A DNA stretch of 64,000 nt from DATBDE01 sp036270095. GTDB lineage: Bacteria; Actinomycetota; Thermoleophilia; Solirubrobacterales; Solirubrobacteraceae. Numbering within the stretch: position 1 is the first letter of the stretch; each line of letters begins with the position of its first letter. The DNA is taken from NCBI GenBank assembly GCA_036270095.1, contig DATBDE010000019.1:1-64000 (forward strand), read 5' to 3'. The position numbers and the translations under genes are program-made. Below are positions 1-8,423 of this stretch, one piece after another. The notes under the pieces were generated by a model that saw nothing but the letters and a program-made list of their open reading frames with translations, had not been told where the DNA came from and made no database searches.

Positions 1-78
1 GCCGCGATCTACGCCATCGCCGCGATCGCAGGTCGCCGCTCCGCCGGCGCCGCACACACCGCAAACGCCCCGCGCTGA
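1..78 (+). CDS. C-terminal end of an unidentified upstream gene (partial)
   Basis: An open frame enters from the left edge and ends at a TGA. It encodes about 25 residues, alanine/isoleucine-rich and ending in a short basic/polar tail, which would fit the end of a small membrane protein. The fragment is too short to identify. The next gene starts 27 bases further on, after its own ribosome binding site. Confidence 0.35.
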   Translation, partial: AAIYAIAAIAGRRSAGAAHTANAPR

Positions 79-105
79 TAAACCAAACCAACGACAGGAG
101 TCAAC

Positions 106-609
106 ATGCGACACACTCGAACCATCCTCGCCGCTGCAGTCGTGACCGCCGTCGCGCTCGCGGCGGTCACCGCCGGCGCCGCGGCGCAGACCACGCCAGC
201 ATCCGCCGCGACCATCGTCGAGACGGCGGCCTCGAACGGGAACTTCAAGATGCTCACTGCGCTCTTGAAGCGAGCCGGGCTCGTCAACGCGCTCGAGGGC
301 AAGGGCCCCTACACCGTCTTCGCCCCCACCGACGCCGCCTTCGCCAAGGTCCCGAAGGCCACCCTCGCGCGCCTCGCCAACAACAAGACCGCGCTTCGCT
401 CGGTCCTGCTGTACCACGTCGCCAAAGGCAGCCTGACCGCGGCGAAGGTGACCAAGCGCCACTCTGTGACGACGCTCAACGGGCAGCGGCTCGCGATCCG
501 CGCCCGCGGCGGCAACGTGTTTGTCGGGCGCGCCCGAGTCGTCACACCTGACGTGACCGCATCGAACGGCGTCATCCACGTCATCAACAAGGTCCTCATC
601 CCCCACTAG
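106..609 (+). CDS. Secreted fasciclin (FAS1) domain protein
   Basis: This 167-residue protein starts with a clear signal peptide (basic MRHTR, then an alanine/valine-rich core to about residue 28). A single FAS1 domain fills the rest. Recognisable are the opening helix (TIVETAASNGNFKML), the GPYTVFAPTDAAF motif at about residues 68-80, the YHV strand near 104, and the closing NGVIHVINKVLIP motif. FAS1 domains mediate adhesion or binding outside the cell; the ligand here is unknown. The ATG is preceded by ACAGGAG at good spacing. The length is typical of single-domain bacterial MPT70-like proteins. It is a stand-alone gene. Confidence 0.9.
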   Translation: MRHTRTILAAAVVTAVALAAVTAGAAAQTTPASAATIVETAASNGNFKMLTALLKRAGLVNALEGKGPYTVFAPTDAAFAKVPKATLARLANNKTALRSVLLYHVAKGSLTAAKVTKRHSVTTLNGQRLAIRARGGNVFVGRARVVTPDVTASNGVIHVINKVLIPH

Positions 610-683
610 CCCCCCTAGGCCCAGTGGCCTCAGCGTCGCCCGGCGCAGCTCTCCGCGCCGGGCGACGCGAGGACACAGACCGC

Positions 684-1694
684 ATGCCATCCCCTCCAGC
701 TCATCACACATCCGAACCGATGCCGGCCCCCGGCGGCCCGACAGCCGCCCCCATACGGCGCGCGCTGGTGACCGGCGCCACCGGGTTCATCGGCAGCCGG
801 CTCGCGACGACACTCGCCGACGACGGCTGGACCGTCCGCTGCATGGTGCGCGACCGCTCGCGCGCACGCGACCTAGAGCAGCGCGGCATCGAGCTCCACG
901 AGGCCGACGTCCTCCGCTCCGAGACCCTCGACGGCATAGGCCGCGACGTGGACGTCGCCTACTACCTGATCCACGCCATGGGCCGAGGAGCACACGGCGA
1001 CTTTGCGGCCCGCGAGCAGGCCGGCGCCGAGGCGTTCGCGGGCGCGGTCTTAGGCGAGGGCGTAAGGCGCGTGATCTACCTCGGCGGCCTCGGGCAGCCG
1101 CACTCGCGCCACCTGCGCAGCCGCCACCAGACCGCCCGGGTGCTCGCCCAACACGGCCCTCCCCTCACCCACTTCCGCGCCGGCATGGTGGTCGGCGTGG
1201 GAAGCGAGTCCTACCGAACCCTGCGCTACCTCGTCGAGCGGCTGCCCGCCATGATCGCGCCCGCCTGGCTAAAGATCCCAACGCAGCCCATCGCAATCGA
1301 TGACGTGCTCGCCTACCTCAGCGCCGCCCCCGACCTGCCCGAGACAGCGGGTCGCGAGATCCAAATCGGCGGCCCGAGCGTGCTCTCCTACGGCGAGATG
1401 CTCGACCGGATGGCCGACGCACTAGGCCGCAAACCGCGGCCGAAGCTTCCCGTCCCGCTGCTTAGCCCGCGGCTTTCATCCCTGTGGATCGGCCTCGTGA
1501 CCCCCGTCGATGCCGGGGTCGCCCGGCCCCTGATCGAGGGACTCTCGACGAAGACGACCGTGACCGACACCACCGGCGCCCAGCTCTTCGACATCGCGCC
1601 CCTGCCGGTCGAGGAGGCGCTCCGCCGGGCCGTCGCCAACGACACCGCAGGTCGAGACTGGCCGCGCCCCGAGCTCACCGCCACCGCCAGCTAA
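684..1694 (+). CDS. NAD(P)-binding atypical/extended SDR family protein
   Basis: The protein carries a Rossmann fold with the nucleotide-binding motif GATGFIGS, a following VRDRSRA basic segment suggesting NADPH, and a YYLIHAMG segment typical of the NmrA/NDUFA9-like atypical SDRs annotated as NAD(P)H-binding or epimerase-like. The substrate is not predictable. The frame is open from a GTG at 624, but 684 and 720 are ATG codons closer to the conserved fold; I chose 684 because a weak purine stretch (GCGAGGAC) lies upstream. The 336-residue length fits the atypical SDR group. It follows the fasciclin gene on the same strand by about 75 bases, with no sign of coupling. Confidence 0.75.
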   Translation: MPSPPAHHTSEPMPAPGGPTAAPIRRALVTGATGFIGSRLATTLADDGWTVRCMVRDRSRARDLEQRGIELHEADVLRSETLDGIGRDVDVAYYLIHAMGRGAHGDFAAREQAGAEAFAGAVLGEGVRRVIYLGGLGQPHSRHLRSRHQTARVLAQHGPPLTHFRAGMVVGVGSESYRTLRYLVERLPAMIAPAWLKIPTQPIAIDDVLAYLSAAPDLPETAGREIQIGGPSVLSYGEMLDRMADALGRKPRPKLPVPLLSPRLSSLWIGLVTPVDAGVARPLIEGLSTKTTVTDTTGAQLFDIAPLPVEEALRRAVANDTAGRDWPRPELTATAS

Positions 1695-1902
1695 CGAACG
1701 ACCACCTGTTTGTGCCAGTCGCGTCGCTCAAGACACAGACATCCAGCTTCCTGCGACTCAGATCCAAGCCAGCGTGCAACAGTGAGCGGGCCTCCTTCGC
1801 TCGCTTCGTCGATGAACACGCGGAGCGTCTCAGCAAGGAGGCCCTCCTTTCATGGCAGTCCTATGCGCTTCGGCCCGCCCGACATCTCGAGCCTTAGTTG
1901 AA

Positions 1903-2059
1903 CTACGCGAACACGCGCGTCGGCTCCGTGGCAAGCGTGCGCAGCAGCGCGAACTCCTTCTGCGAGAGCGCGACCGGCCGGCCGCGCAGTCGCACGTCGC
2001 GCGACGGCGGGTCGATCTGCAGCGCTCCCACCCGCAGCTTGCCCTGGCCCGGGCGCAGG
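1903..2059 (-). pseudogene. Fragment of an OmpR/PhoB-type response regulator DNA-binding domain
   Basis: The minus strand reads about 50 codons matching the first half of an OmpR-family winged helix. It begins with a LRVGALQIDPPSRDVRLRG-type beta-sheet entry, followed by PVALSQKEFALLRTLATEP, the classical alpha-1 signature. The frame then ends at a TAG, and the recognition helix and wing are missing. No receiver domain lies upstream: the sequence there is the transposase remnant on the other strand, so the homology stops at about 2059. I read it as a relic left by insertion or deletion, not a functional gene. Confidence 0.6.
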
Positions 2060-2368
2060 TTGGCGCTGCAGCCCTACCGCGTCCTGGCCAAGCACGGCTA
2101 CCACCACCGCCGCCGACCGCAGCACAGCGCCGCACCCGGCGAGCAGCTGCTCCCTCGCGCGCACCGCGCGGTCTCCAACTTCAAGGCCTGGATGGACGGC
2201 ACCCACCGCGGCGTCAGCGACAAGCACCCGTCGGTCTACCTCGACGAGTACGTCTTCCGCCACAACCGCCGCGTCACCCCGATGTCCGCCTTCCAGACGC
2301 TGCTCGGGCTCGGCACCCTCCACCAGCCCACGACCTACGCCCAGATCACCCGCCCGGCCGCCGCCTGA
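2060..2368 (+). pseudogene. C-terminal remnant of an IS1595 (ISXO2-like) family transposase
   Basis: The frame encodes the end of a DDE transposase of the IS1595 group. It has a GYHH segment, then LLPRAHRAVSNFKAWMDGTH, then the family signature GVSDKH..VYLDEYVFRHNRR and a closing AFQTLLGLG. The catalytic N-terminal two thirds are absent, and the frame upstream of about 2060 is unrelated. No terminal inverted repeat was found. It directly abuts the response-regulator fragment on the opposite strand, so an insertion or a later deletion joined the two. Confidence 0.75.
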
Positions 2369-2430
2369 CCCTACTTGGAGTCAACCGGATAAGCATCAGC
2401 CGGGTAGTCGGCGCGGATGATGGCGCGACC

Positions 2431-2528
2431 CCTTTCTGGGGCCTGGCGCGTGCAACGCTTGGCCTCCGTCGTTGAAGGGTTTGATCGAGCGCGCCGCTCC
2501 CATGTGCTGATTAGGTGGCGCACGGTGG
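2431..2528 (+). repeat. Dispersed leader repeat, copy A
   Basis: About 100 bases recur near-identically in three places in this window. Copy A runs from CCTTTCTGGGGC through TTGATCGAGCGCGCC to the CTGATTAGG.GGCGCAC stretch. It sits directly before the truncated sigma-like gene, as copy B does. It has no conserved reading frame and probably represents the former 5' region of that gene family or one end of a mobile unit. Confidence 0.7.
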
Positions 2529-2542
2529 TCAAGCACGAGGCG

Positions 2543-2938
2543 ATGGCGATCCGCTCGTCGCGCCTACGCCTGCTGGGTGGAGGCGACGAGGCGCTGGACG
2601 CGCGCGAGGCGGTCGAGGTGCCGGGGCCGTCGGAGCGGGCGGCCGACCGGGAGCGGGCCCACCGCGCGCTGGTCCTGCAGGCCGCCGGCCGCACCTACGC
2701 CGAGATCGAGGCCGAGACGGGGTGGAGCCACACGAAGGTCAACCGCGCGCTCACCGAGGGCCGGGCGGCCTTCCGCACGTTGGTGTGCGCGCTCGAGGCG
2801 GGCGACGAGTGCGCCCGCCACGCCCCGCTGCTCCGCGCCCTGGCCCGGGGCCGACCGCCGGCCGACGGCGTCCTGGGCCTACGCGCTCACCTGCGCGCCT
2901 GCGGCGCGTGCCGGGCGCGCCTGGCCGAGCTCCGCTAG
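2543..2938 (+). pseudogene. Truncated ECF sigma-factor relic, copy A (region 4 HTH plus Cys-rich tail)
   Basis: The 131-residue frame lacks sigma region 2. It keeps a region 4-like helix-turn-helix (YAEIEAETGWSHTKVNRALTEGR, about residues 51-73) and a C-terminal tail with EC..H and HLRACGACR cysteine/histidine motifs, a layout I know from actinobacterial sigma-70-like proteins. Compared with copy B, 14 codons are missing in frame just before the HTH. Copy B shows that the missing block is bounded by two copies of CGCGCGCTGG, so it was probably lost by slippage. The stop TAG overlaps, as CTAG, the stop of a second relic on the other strand. A small functional HTH protein cannot be excluded. 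Confidence 0.6.
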
Positions 2939-3012
2939 ACGTCGTCGACGCCCAGCGCCGCCGCGATCGGGGCATGATCGACGCGGTCGGCGACGTCCGC
3001 CGCGGCTCCCAT
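2935..3012 (-). pseudogene. C-terminal relic of the gene family represented by 21900-22856
   Basis: Reading leftward, 25 codons (MGAAADVADRVDHAPIAAAL, then GVDDV and stop) match the last residues of the intact minus-strand protein at 21900-22856, which ends MGASPTAADRVDPEPIAAAL then DVD and stop. Only this tail survives. Its stop codon overlaps the sigma relic stop as CTAG, so the two ancestral genes were convergent neighbours. Confidence 0.55.
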
Positions 3013-3262
3013 CCGACGGCGTCTCCGGCAGGAGGACGTTGCCCACCTCGCTCAGGGCGCTCTCCAGCCGGTGCTGTGGCCTGGCGCGTGACGCCCCTTT
3101 CCGGCTGATCGCGGGGCTGGTCATACGCGTCCGCCCTCGAGTCGCGAGACGCTCGCTACCGGGCGAAACCAGCAGCGCGCTGATGCGAGCGGGGCATGGC
3201 GACGGAGTGTCGTGTCGCATGGATACGAGCACTGCGGCTCAGCCTCGGCCGACCGGCTGGAA

Positions 3263-3450
3263 CTAGTGGTCGGCCATGTGCTCGGCGACGTTGAGGCCGA
3301 GGTGCTGTCCCTGTGCGTCGGCGGTGCGGAAGTGCAGCCCGGCCCAGACGCGTGCATCGGTGATCTCCTCTAGGGTCCGAGAAGTGTTCGAAGAAGCGCG
3401 TCTCTCCAGGGAACTCTGGCGGCGGTGGACACGGCGGCGCGCGCATCGGG
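3263..3450 (-). pseudogene. C-terminal fragment of a vanadium-dependent haloperoxidase / PAP2-like protein
   Basis: The minus strand encodes EEITDARVWAGLHFRTAD followed by AQGQHLGLNVAEHM and a stop. This is the characteristic C-terminal helix pair of bacterial vanadium haloperoxidase-like PAP2 proteins (ARVWAGxHFR). Slightly upstream, another frame reads ETRFFEHFSD, which fits the preceding part, so at least one frameshift lies near 3390. The catalytic core is missing, and nothing upstream matches it. Confidence 0.55.
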
Positions 3451-3979
3451 CATGCCGGCCCATGTGTTGATACGCCTGAGCCGGCTCAGGCCAGGAGACA
3501 TGCCGGTCTCCGCCGCCGCCCCCCAATTCTCGTCAGGGACCTCTGCAAATTCACGTCCCGGACGGAGAATGTCGTGCACGTCGAGGGCTGGGTCAGTGAG
3601 CTAAACCCCGAACGCCTTCTAGGAGTAGCGAACCGCGTGGCTTCCCGCAGGCGTCGACCATAACGACCGATCTCGTCAAAGGTTCAACCGGCCACCCCGC
3701 GCTCGAACTCGTGGAGAAGCCGATCGGCCGGGACTTCAAATACGTCGAGGCCGCATCAGCCACGCATAGGCGCGCCCATGGAACGGTCAGCGACGTCGCG
3801 GTAGCGTTACGCGAGCGTCCGGACCCGGCCCTCTGGACTCACCACGACGGTCGCGAGCTCGGAGCCGCCGAGGTGTCTCCGCTTGGCAGTTCGGGTGGTC
3901 GAAACGCCCCGGCGCGCCTGGCCGTCGTAAGTTGCCATTACCCGGAGTTGGGGCGTAGCGTAGGGCCGGGACGGTCGCA
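3451..3979. other. Stretch without a recognisable gene
   Basis: I find no convincing coding sequence here. The short frames lack known motifs and ribosome binding sites. The last 100 bases must contain the promoter of the BTAD regulator gene, but I cannot point to clear -35/-10 boxes. Confidence 0.4.
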
Positions 3980-5860
3980 ATGGAATTCCGTTTGCTTGGC
4001 CCGCTTGAGGTCATCAGTAGTAATCGGTCGCTGTTTGTGGGCGGGGGCAAGCGGCGGTCGCTATTGGCCATCTTGCTGTTGCACTCCAATGAGGTTGTCT
4101 CGGCGGAGCGGTTGATCGATGAGCTATGGGGTGAGCGGCCGCCGCCGACCGCGGCCAAGAGCGTGCACGTCTATGTGTCGCAGCTGCGCAAGGAGCTCGG
4201 GGCCGATGTCGCCCCCACGAACAGCAGCAGGTTGGTCACGCGGTCGGGTGGTTATGAGCTGCGCGTCGGGCCCGATGATGTCGATGTGGCCCGGTTTGAG
4301 CGCGCGCTGGCGGACGCCGAGGGGGCGGTGGGGGGCGGTGAGCCGGCGCGGGCGGCGAGTGTGCTGCGAGCCGGGTTGTCGTTGTGGCGCGGGCCGGCGT
4401 TGGCGGACTTCACCTACGAGCCGTTTGCGCAGGGGGAGATCGCTCGCCTCGAGGAGCTGCGGCTTGTAGCGCTCGAGGGGCGCGTGGAGGCCGATCTTGC
4501 GCTCGGTCGGCATGCACAGGTGGTCGGCGAGCTCGAGGCACTGGTGCGGGAGCATCCGTTGCGCGAGCGGATCCGGGGACAGCTGATGTTGGCGCTGTAT
4601 CGCTGCGGGCGGCAGGCGGCCGCGCTTGGGGTGTATCGCGACGGTCGGCGCCGGATGGTGGACGAGCTGGGGTTAGAGCCGGGGCCGGCGCTGCGGGAGC
4701 TGCAGGAGAAGATCCTCGGTCAGAGTCCGGACCTCGACCCTCCGGCGACCGCCGCCGGCACGCCGGCCGATGGCGCACCAGTGCAAGCGACGGCGACGGC
4801 GCACGCGCTGGTCGGGCGACGGCGATGGCGTGCGGCTGCGTTGGTGATCAGTGGCGGCGCGGTGCTGTTGGTGGTGGCCGCGCTGGCCGCGCTGTCGGCG
4901 GGCGGCGGCGATTCATCGGGCGCCGGGCGTGCGACGCTCGAGCTCGCTCCCAACTCGATGGCGGGGGTGGATCCCCGCAACGGCAGGCCGACTTTTGCGC
5001 TCCCGTTGCCCGGCCGCCCGACTGCCCTGCGGGCGACGGGGAACACGGTGTGGGCCGCGACGGTCGACTCGGCGTCGTTGACCGGCGCCGACGCGCGCAC
5101 CCGTTCGATCTTGCGCGAGGTTCCGCTGCGCGTGACGCCCGACGCGATGGCGGTCGGGGTCCGAGCCGGGTGGGTGGCCAACGGCCGGCGCGGCGAGCTG
5201 GTGCGCGTCACGTTGGGCTACGCCGACGCGGCGCCGCCGATCCAGTTCCGGCATGGACCGCTCCGGCGGTCGAACGCAGAGGCCACATCGGTGGCGGTGG
5301 GCGCCGGCGGCGTATGGATCACCGACGGGTCGGAGCGGCTAGCGCGCGTCGACCCGGCCACCCGCGCGGTGACTGGGATTCAGGTGGGCGTGCCGCTGGA
5401 CGGGGTTGCGGTCGACGCCGGCGCCGTGTGGGTGATCAGCGCCCGTCGGGCAAGTGTGCTGCGGATCGACCCTCGCACCAATACGGTGACCGACCGTGTC
5501 GCGCTCGTCGCCCGCGCCGGCGAGGGTGCGCCGTTGCCGACACGCATCGCCGCGGGCGCTGCAGCTGTTTGGGTGCTCAGTCGCAACACCGCGACGGTGA
5601 CCCGGATCGACCCGGAGACCCGGGGCGTCGCGGCGGTCATACCGATCGGCGTCGATCGGGCGCCCAACGAGATCGCAGTCAGCGACCGCGCCGCCTGGGT
5701 GGCCAACGAGGATGGAACGTTGTCGCGCATCGACGAGCGCGCAACCTCCGCGGATTCCCTGTGGGTGGGCGGGGCGGTGCGCGAGGTCGCCGTGGCCGCC
5801 GGCCGGGTGTGGGTCGCCACCAGCGCCCTAGATCAGCAGCTACAGGGAGGACGCGGATGA
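3980..5860 (+). CDS. Membrane-tethered SARP/BTAD transcriptional regulator with extracytoplasmic beta-propeller
   Basis: The 626-residue protein has four visible parts. Residues 1-100 form an OmpR-type winged helix (MEFRLLGPLEV, LLLHSNEVVSAERLIDELWG, SVHVYVSQLRKEL). Residues about 103-245 form a bacterial transcriptional activation domain (FERALADAEG to VDELGLEPGPALRELQ). One membrane helix lies at about 284-306 after an RRRW stop. The remaining 310 residues repeat VAVGAGGVWI..RLARVDPATR-like units, a YVTN/NHL-type propeller of about seven blades facing outside. The topology resembles CadC/ToxR: DNA binding inside, sensing outside. The stop overlaps the next gene by four bases (ATGA), so the downstream lipoprotein is probably its signalling partner. 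DNA targets are unknown. Confidence 0.85.
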   Translation: MEFRLLGPLEVISSNRSLFVGGGKRRSLLAILLLHSNEVVSAERLIDELWGERPPPTAAKSVHVYVSQLRKELGADVAPTNSSRLVTRSGGYELRVGPDDVDVARFERALADAEGAVGGGEPARAASVLRAGLSLWRGPALADFTYEPFAQGEIARLEELRLVALEGRVEADLALGRHAQVVGELEALVREHPLRERIRGQLMLALYRCGRQAAALGVYRDGRRRMVDELGLEPGPALRELQEKILGQSPDLDPPATAAGTPADGAPVQATATAHALVGRRRWRAAALVISGGAVLLVVAALAALSAGGGDSSGAGRATLELAPNSMAGVDPRNGRPTFALPLPGRPTALRATGNTVWAATVDSASLTGADARTRSILREVPLRVTPDAMAVGVRAGWVANGRRGELVRVTLGYADAAPPIQFRHGPLRRSNAEATSVAVGAGGVWITDGSERLARVDPATRAVTGIQVGVPLDGVAVDAGAVWVISARRASVLRIDPRTNTVTDRVALVARAGEGAPLPTRIAAGAAAVWVLSRNTATVTRIDPETRGVAAVIPIGVDRAPNEIAVSDRAAWVANEDGTLSRIDERATSADSLWVGGAVREVAVAAGRVWVATSALDQQLQGGRG

Positions 5861-7167
5861 TCGGACGTGCACTGATGTTGGCCGGCGCGGGGGCGGCCGC
5901 GGCCACAGTGGTCGCGGCGTGCGGCGAAGAGAAAACCACGCCGGCCAGTGGCCCACCGGCACGCCCGGTGGCCTCGGCAAACTGCTCACCGATGTCCTAT
6001 GGCGGACCGGGGCGCCCGCGCTTCTTGATCGTCAACAACTACAGCTACCAGGGGCCACACAAGGGCCACGGCGTCCAGACCGCACAGGCGATCAAGATGG
6101 TGCTCGCCGACCGCGGATGGCGCGCGGGGCCGTACACCATCGGACTGCAGGCATGCGAGGAGACCAGCGCTCGCACCGGCCAGCCCAGCGCTGAGAAGTG
6201 CCGGCGCAACGCCCTGGCCTTCGCCCACGATCCGAGCGTACTCGGCGTCATCGGACCCCTTAGCTCGTACTGCGCCGCATCCATGCTGGCCACGCTCAAC
6301 AAAGCGCCAAACGGTCCGCTCGCCGACATCAGCGGCTCGAACACCTACGTCGGCCTCACGCGCGCCGCCGCCGGCACCGCGCCGGGCGAGCCCCAACGCT
6401 ACTTCCCCACCGGACAGCGCAGTTATGCGCGCGTGGCTCCGACCGACGACGTCCAAGGCGCGGCCGACGCGCTGGTCGCGCGCCGCCTCGGGCTACGCCG
6501 CGCCTACCTGCTCGATGACCGCTCACCGTACGGCACCGCGCTCGCCGCGGCCTTCGAGTCCTCCGCGACCCGGTTGGGCGTCGACGTGGTCGGCAGCGCC
6601 CGCCTCTCGCCTACCACGCGTGACTACCGCGCGCTCGCCCGTCGCGTCCGCGCCGCCCACCCCACCGTCGTATTCGTCGCCGGCGACCTCGGCACCGCCG
6701 GCCCCCGGCTCATTGCCCAGCTGACCGCCGTCCTGGGACCACGCGTACGGCTGATTGGCGGCGACGCGTTTAGCCCCGCGCCCCTCGTGGAGGCGGCCGG
6801 CTCTCGCGTCGACGGCATGATTCTCAGCATCGCGGTTCTCCCCACCAGCAACCTTCCCCCCAACGGCCGACGGTTCGCTGCCGAGTTCCAAAAGCGCTAC
6901 AGCCAACAGCCCTGCTGCTACTCGGTCCACGACGCCCAGGCCACCGAGCTCCTGCTCGATGCCATCGCCAAGGCCGGCGGCAGCCGCGGCGACGTGGCCC
7001 GATACCTCATCGGCGCCCGGGTCCGAGACGGACTGCTCGGCGACTTCCAGATCGACCGCAACGGCGACACGACCCTCAACACCATCGGGATCTACCAAAT
7101 CCGCGCCGGTCAGCTGCAGTTCGCACAGGCCGTCACGCCGCCGAGCGAGCTGCTCAACCGCCCCTAG
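5857..7167 (+). CDS. ABC-type branched-chain amino-acid-like substrate-binding lipoprotein
   Basis: This 436-residue protein begins with a lipoprotein signal (hydrophobic run ending VVAAC at the lipobox). A type I periplasmic-binding fold of the Leu/Ile/Val family follows. Visible landmarks are VLGVIGPLSSYCAASM at about 125, the YLLDDRSPYGTALAAAFE lobe hinge, VVFVAGDLGTAGPRLIAQL and SVHDAQATELLLDAI. The start ATG lies inside the stop of the BTAD gene, with AGGGAGG seven bases upstream, so the two are translated together. No permease or ATPase gene is near. I infer a ligand-binding sensor role alongside the tethered regulator rather than transport. Confidence 0.85.
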   Translation: MIGRALMLAGAGAAAATVVAACGEEKTTPASGPPARPVASANCSPMSYGGPGRPRFLIVNNYSYQGPHKGHGVQTAQAIKMVLADRGWRAGPYTIGLQACEETSARTGQPSAEKCRRNALAFAHDPSVLGVIGPLSSYCAASMLATLNKAPNGPLADISGSNTYVGLTRAAAGTAPGEPQRYFPTGQRSYARVAPTDDVQGAADALVARRLGLRRAYLLDDRSPYGTALAAAFESSATRLGVDVVGSARLSPTTRDYRALARRVRAAHPTVVFVAGDLGTAGPRLIAQLTAVLGPRVRLIGGDAFSPAPLVEAAGSRVDGMILSIAVLPTSNLPPNGRRFAAEFQKRYSQQPCCYSVHDAQATELLLDAIAKAGGSRGDVARYLIGARVRDGLLGDFQIDRNGDTTLNTIGIYQIRAGQLQFAQAVTPPSELLNRP

Positions 7168-7296
7168 ACGCAAGCCCGACCCGTTTCACCCTCCACCTAC
7201 AGGTCGCCGTAGCCGGATCAAGCGCGATGCGTGAATGGCCACCGGCGCCGCCCCCAGCTCGTGAAGGGCGGACGCCGGCGGCTGCGCGGCGGCTTC

Positions 7297-7674
7297 TCAG
7301 CGGGCCGCCGGCGACAGGTCAGAGCGCCCCTGACGGCGGCGAGTGACCACGAAGGTGCCACCCGCGGCGACGGCCACCAGCCCGAGCATCCCGCCCGCGC
7401 CGATGCCCGCGTCGCCCCAGTCGAACCCGCTCGACGAACGCGTCTCGACCACGATCGGCGTCCGATACGACCGAAGGCCGGGGTTGCCCGCGGCGTCCCT
7501 GGCGTCCGGCGACCTCACGTCGACCGCCACGATCGGGGGATGTGAGACCGGGCGCACGTCGCGAGCGTCCGGCGACCTGAGGTCCTGCTGCGCCGACGCG
7601 ACCGGCACCGCGAACGCGCACGCGCCCAACACGCCGGCGACGGTAAGCGGCTTGACAACGGCATGACGGCCCAT
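7297..7674 (-). CDS. Small secreted/membrane-anchored protein with DLRSPDARD repeats
   Basis: The 125-residue product has a signal peptide ending at ASAQQ, two copies of the motif DxRSPDARD (about residues 32 and 52), and a C-terminal membrane helix (GAGGMLGLVAVAAGGTFVV) with a basic RRRQGR tail. Similar short proteins with this motif occur widely in actinobacteria; no function is known to me. The ATG at 7674 was chosen over an upstream in-frame one because AAGGAG lies just before it and the signal peptide begins there. It is convergent with the binding-protein gene. Confidence 0.7.
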   Translation of the reverse strand: MGRHAVVKPLTVAGVLGACAFAVPVASAQQDLRSPDARDVRPVSHPPIVAVDVRSPDARDAAGNPGLRSYRTPIVVETRSSSGFDWGDAGIGAGGMLGLVAVAAGGTFVVTRRRQGRSDLSPAAR

Positions 7675-8317
7675 GACCGCTCCTTCTATGAGAGACCGCC
7701 CAGTGCGGCCTTGCAGCGGACACTCTCGGTACGGCCGGTAGAGCCGCGGTGAAGCGCCGCTTAAGGCGCCCATTTACCGCACACGGCGCCGGGACAGCCG
7801 GCCCGGCTGCCCCGGGGCATGACGTAGCTCCAGCCGCCGGGGATCCCCGGCTCCCAGAAACAGACCCGACCACATCCCCTATCAGCCCGCCCATCCCTGG
7901 GATCCCGGCCGGCACCCGGACCGGGCTGGCTCACCGACACCCCCCAAGCCCGGGCACGTCAGGTCCGAAAATCACCAAGCTCGTCCAGCAGGCCTGCGTT
8001 CTCTACGCGAAGGGTCCCGACGGCGTGCCTACGAACGCCAAGGAGGACGCGCTACTTGACGCGATCCTTGTGCACCTTCGACGGCTCGACGAGTCCTCAA
8101 GAGCAGCGGGCGCTTCTCCAGCGACATGAGGGCACGCGACTTCGGTTGCCTGGAGCCCGTCGGATCGCCCACTGAGCCGCGGCGTGCGCGACCGCATCAC
8201 GAGCAGGTGGCACACCTCTCGCGGTATCGCGAAGCCAAGGTCGACTGGGACCTTCGGAGCGTGTCTCACCTTCGGCCGCTCTGCCACCCCTTCGCGCGCC
8301 ACGAGGACGCCGACTCT
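7675..8317. other. Stretch without a supported gene
   Basis: The first part is the upstream region of the minus-strand small protein. A plus-strand frame near 7970-8090 encodes a plausible-looking piece (QQACVLYAKGPDGVPTNAKE and following), but it has no start signal and I do not recognise it. The rest shows no protein-like composition. This region leads into repeat copy B. Confidence 0.35.
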
Positions 8318-8423
8318 CATTGCGGTGCCTTTCTGGGGCGAGGCACGTGCAACGCTTGGCCTCCGTCGTGAAGGGTTGATCGAGCGCGCCGGTGCCATGT
8401 TCTGATTAAGCGGCGCACGATGG
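8318..8423 (+). repeat. Dispersed leader repeat, copy B
   Basis: Second copy of the 100-base leader. It shares CATTGCGGT at its left end with copy C and GTGCAACGCTTGGCCTCCGT with copy A, then runs into the truncated sigma gene with the same ATGGTCAAGCACGAG junction as A. Sequence identity between A and B continues without a break from leader into gene. Confidence 0.7.

Noticed and set aside
3711..4115. Plus-strand frame overlapping the start of the BTAD gene
   Set aside because: No motif, and it overlaps the conserved winged-helix start in another frame.
4384..5856. Very long plus-strand frame preceding and reading into the binding-protein gene
   Set aside because: Its first two thirds are Arg/Gly/Ala-rich shadow of the BTAD gene in another frame; only the part from 5857 is protein-like and has a ribosome site and lipoprotein signal.
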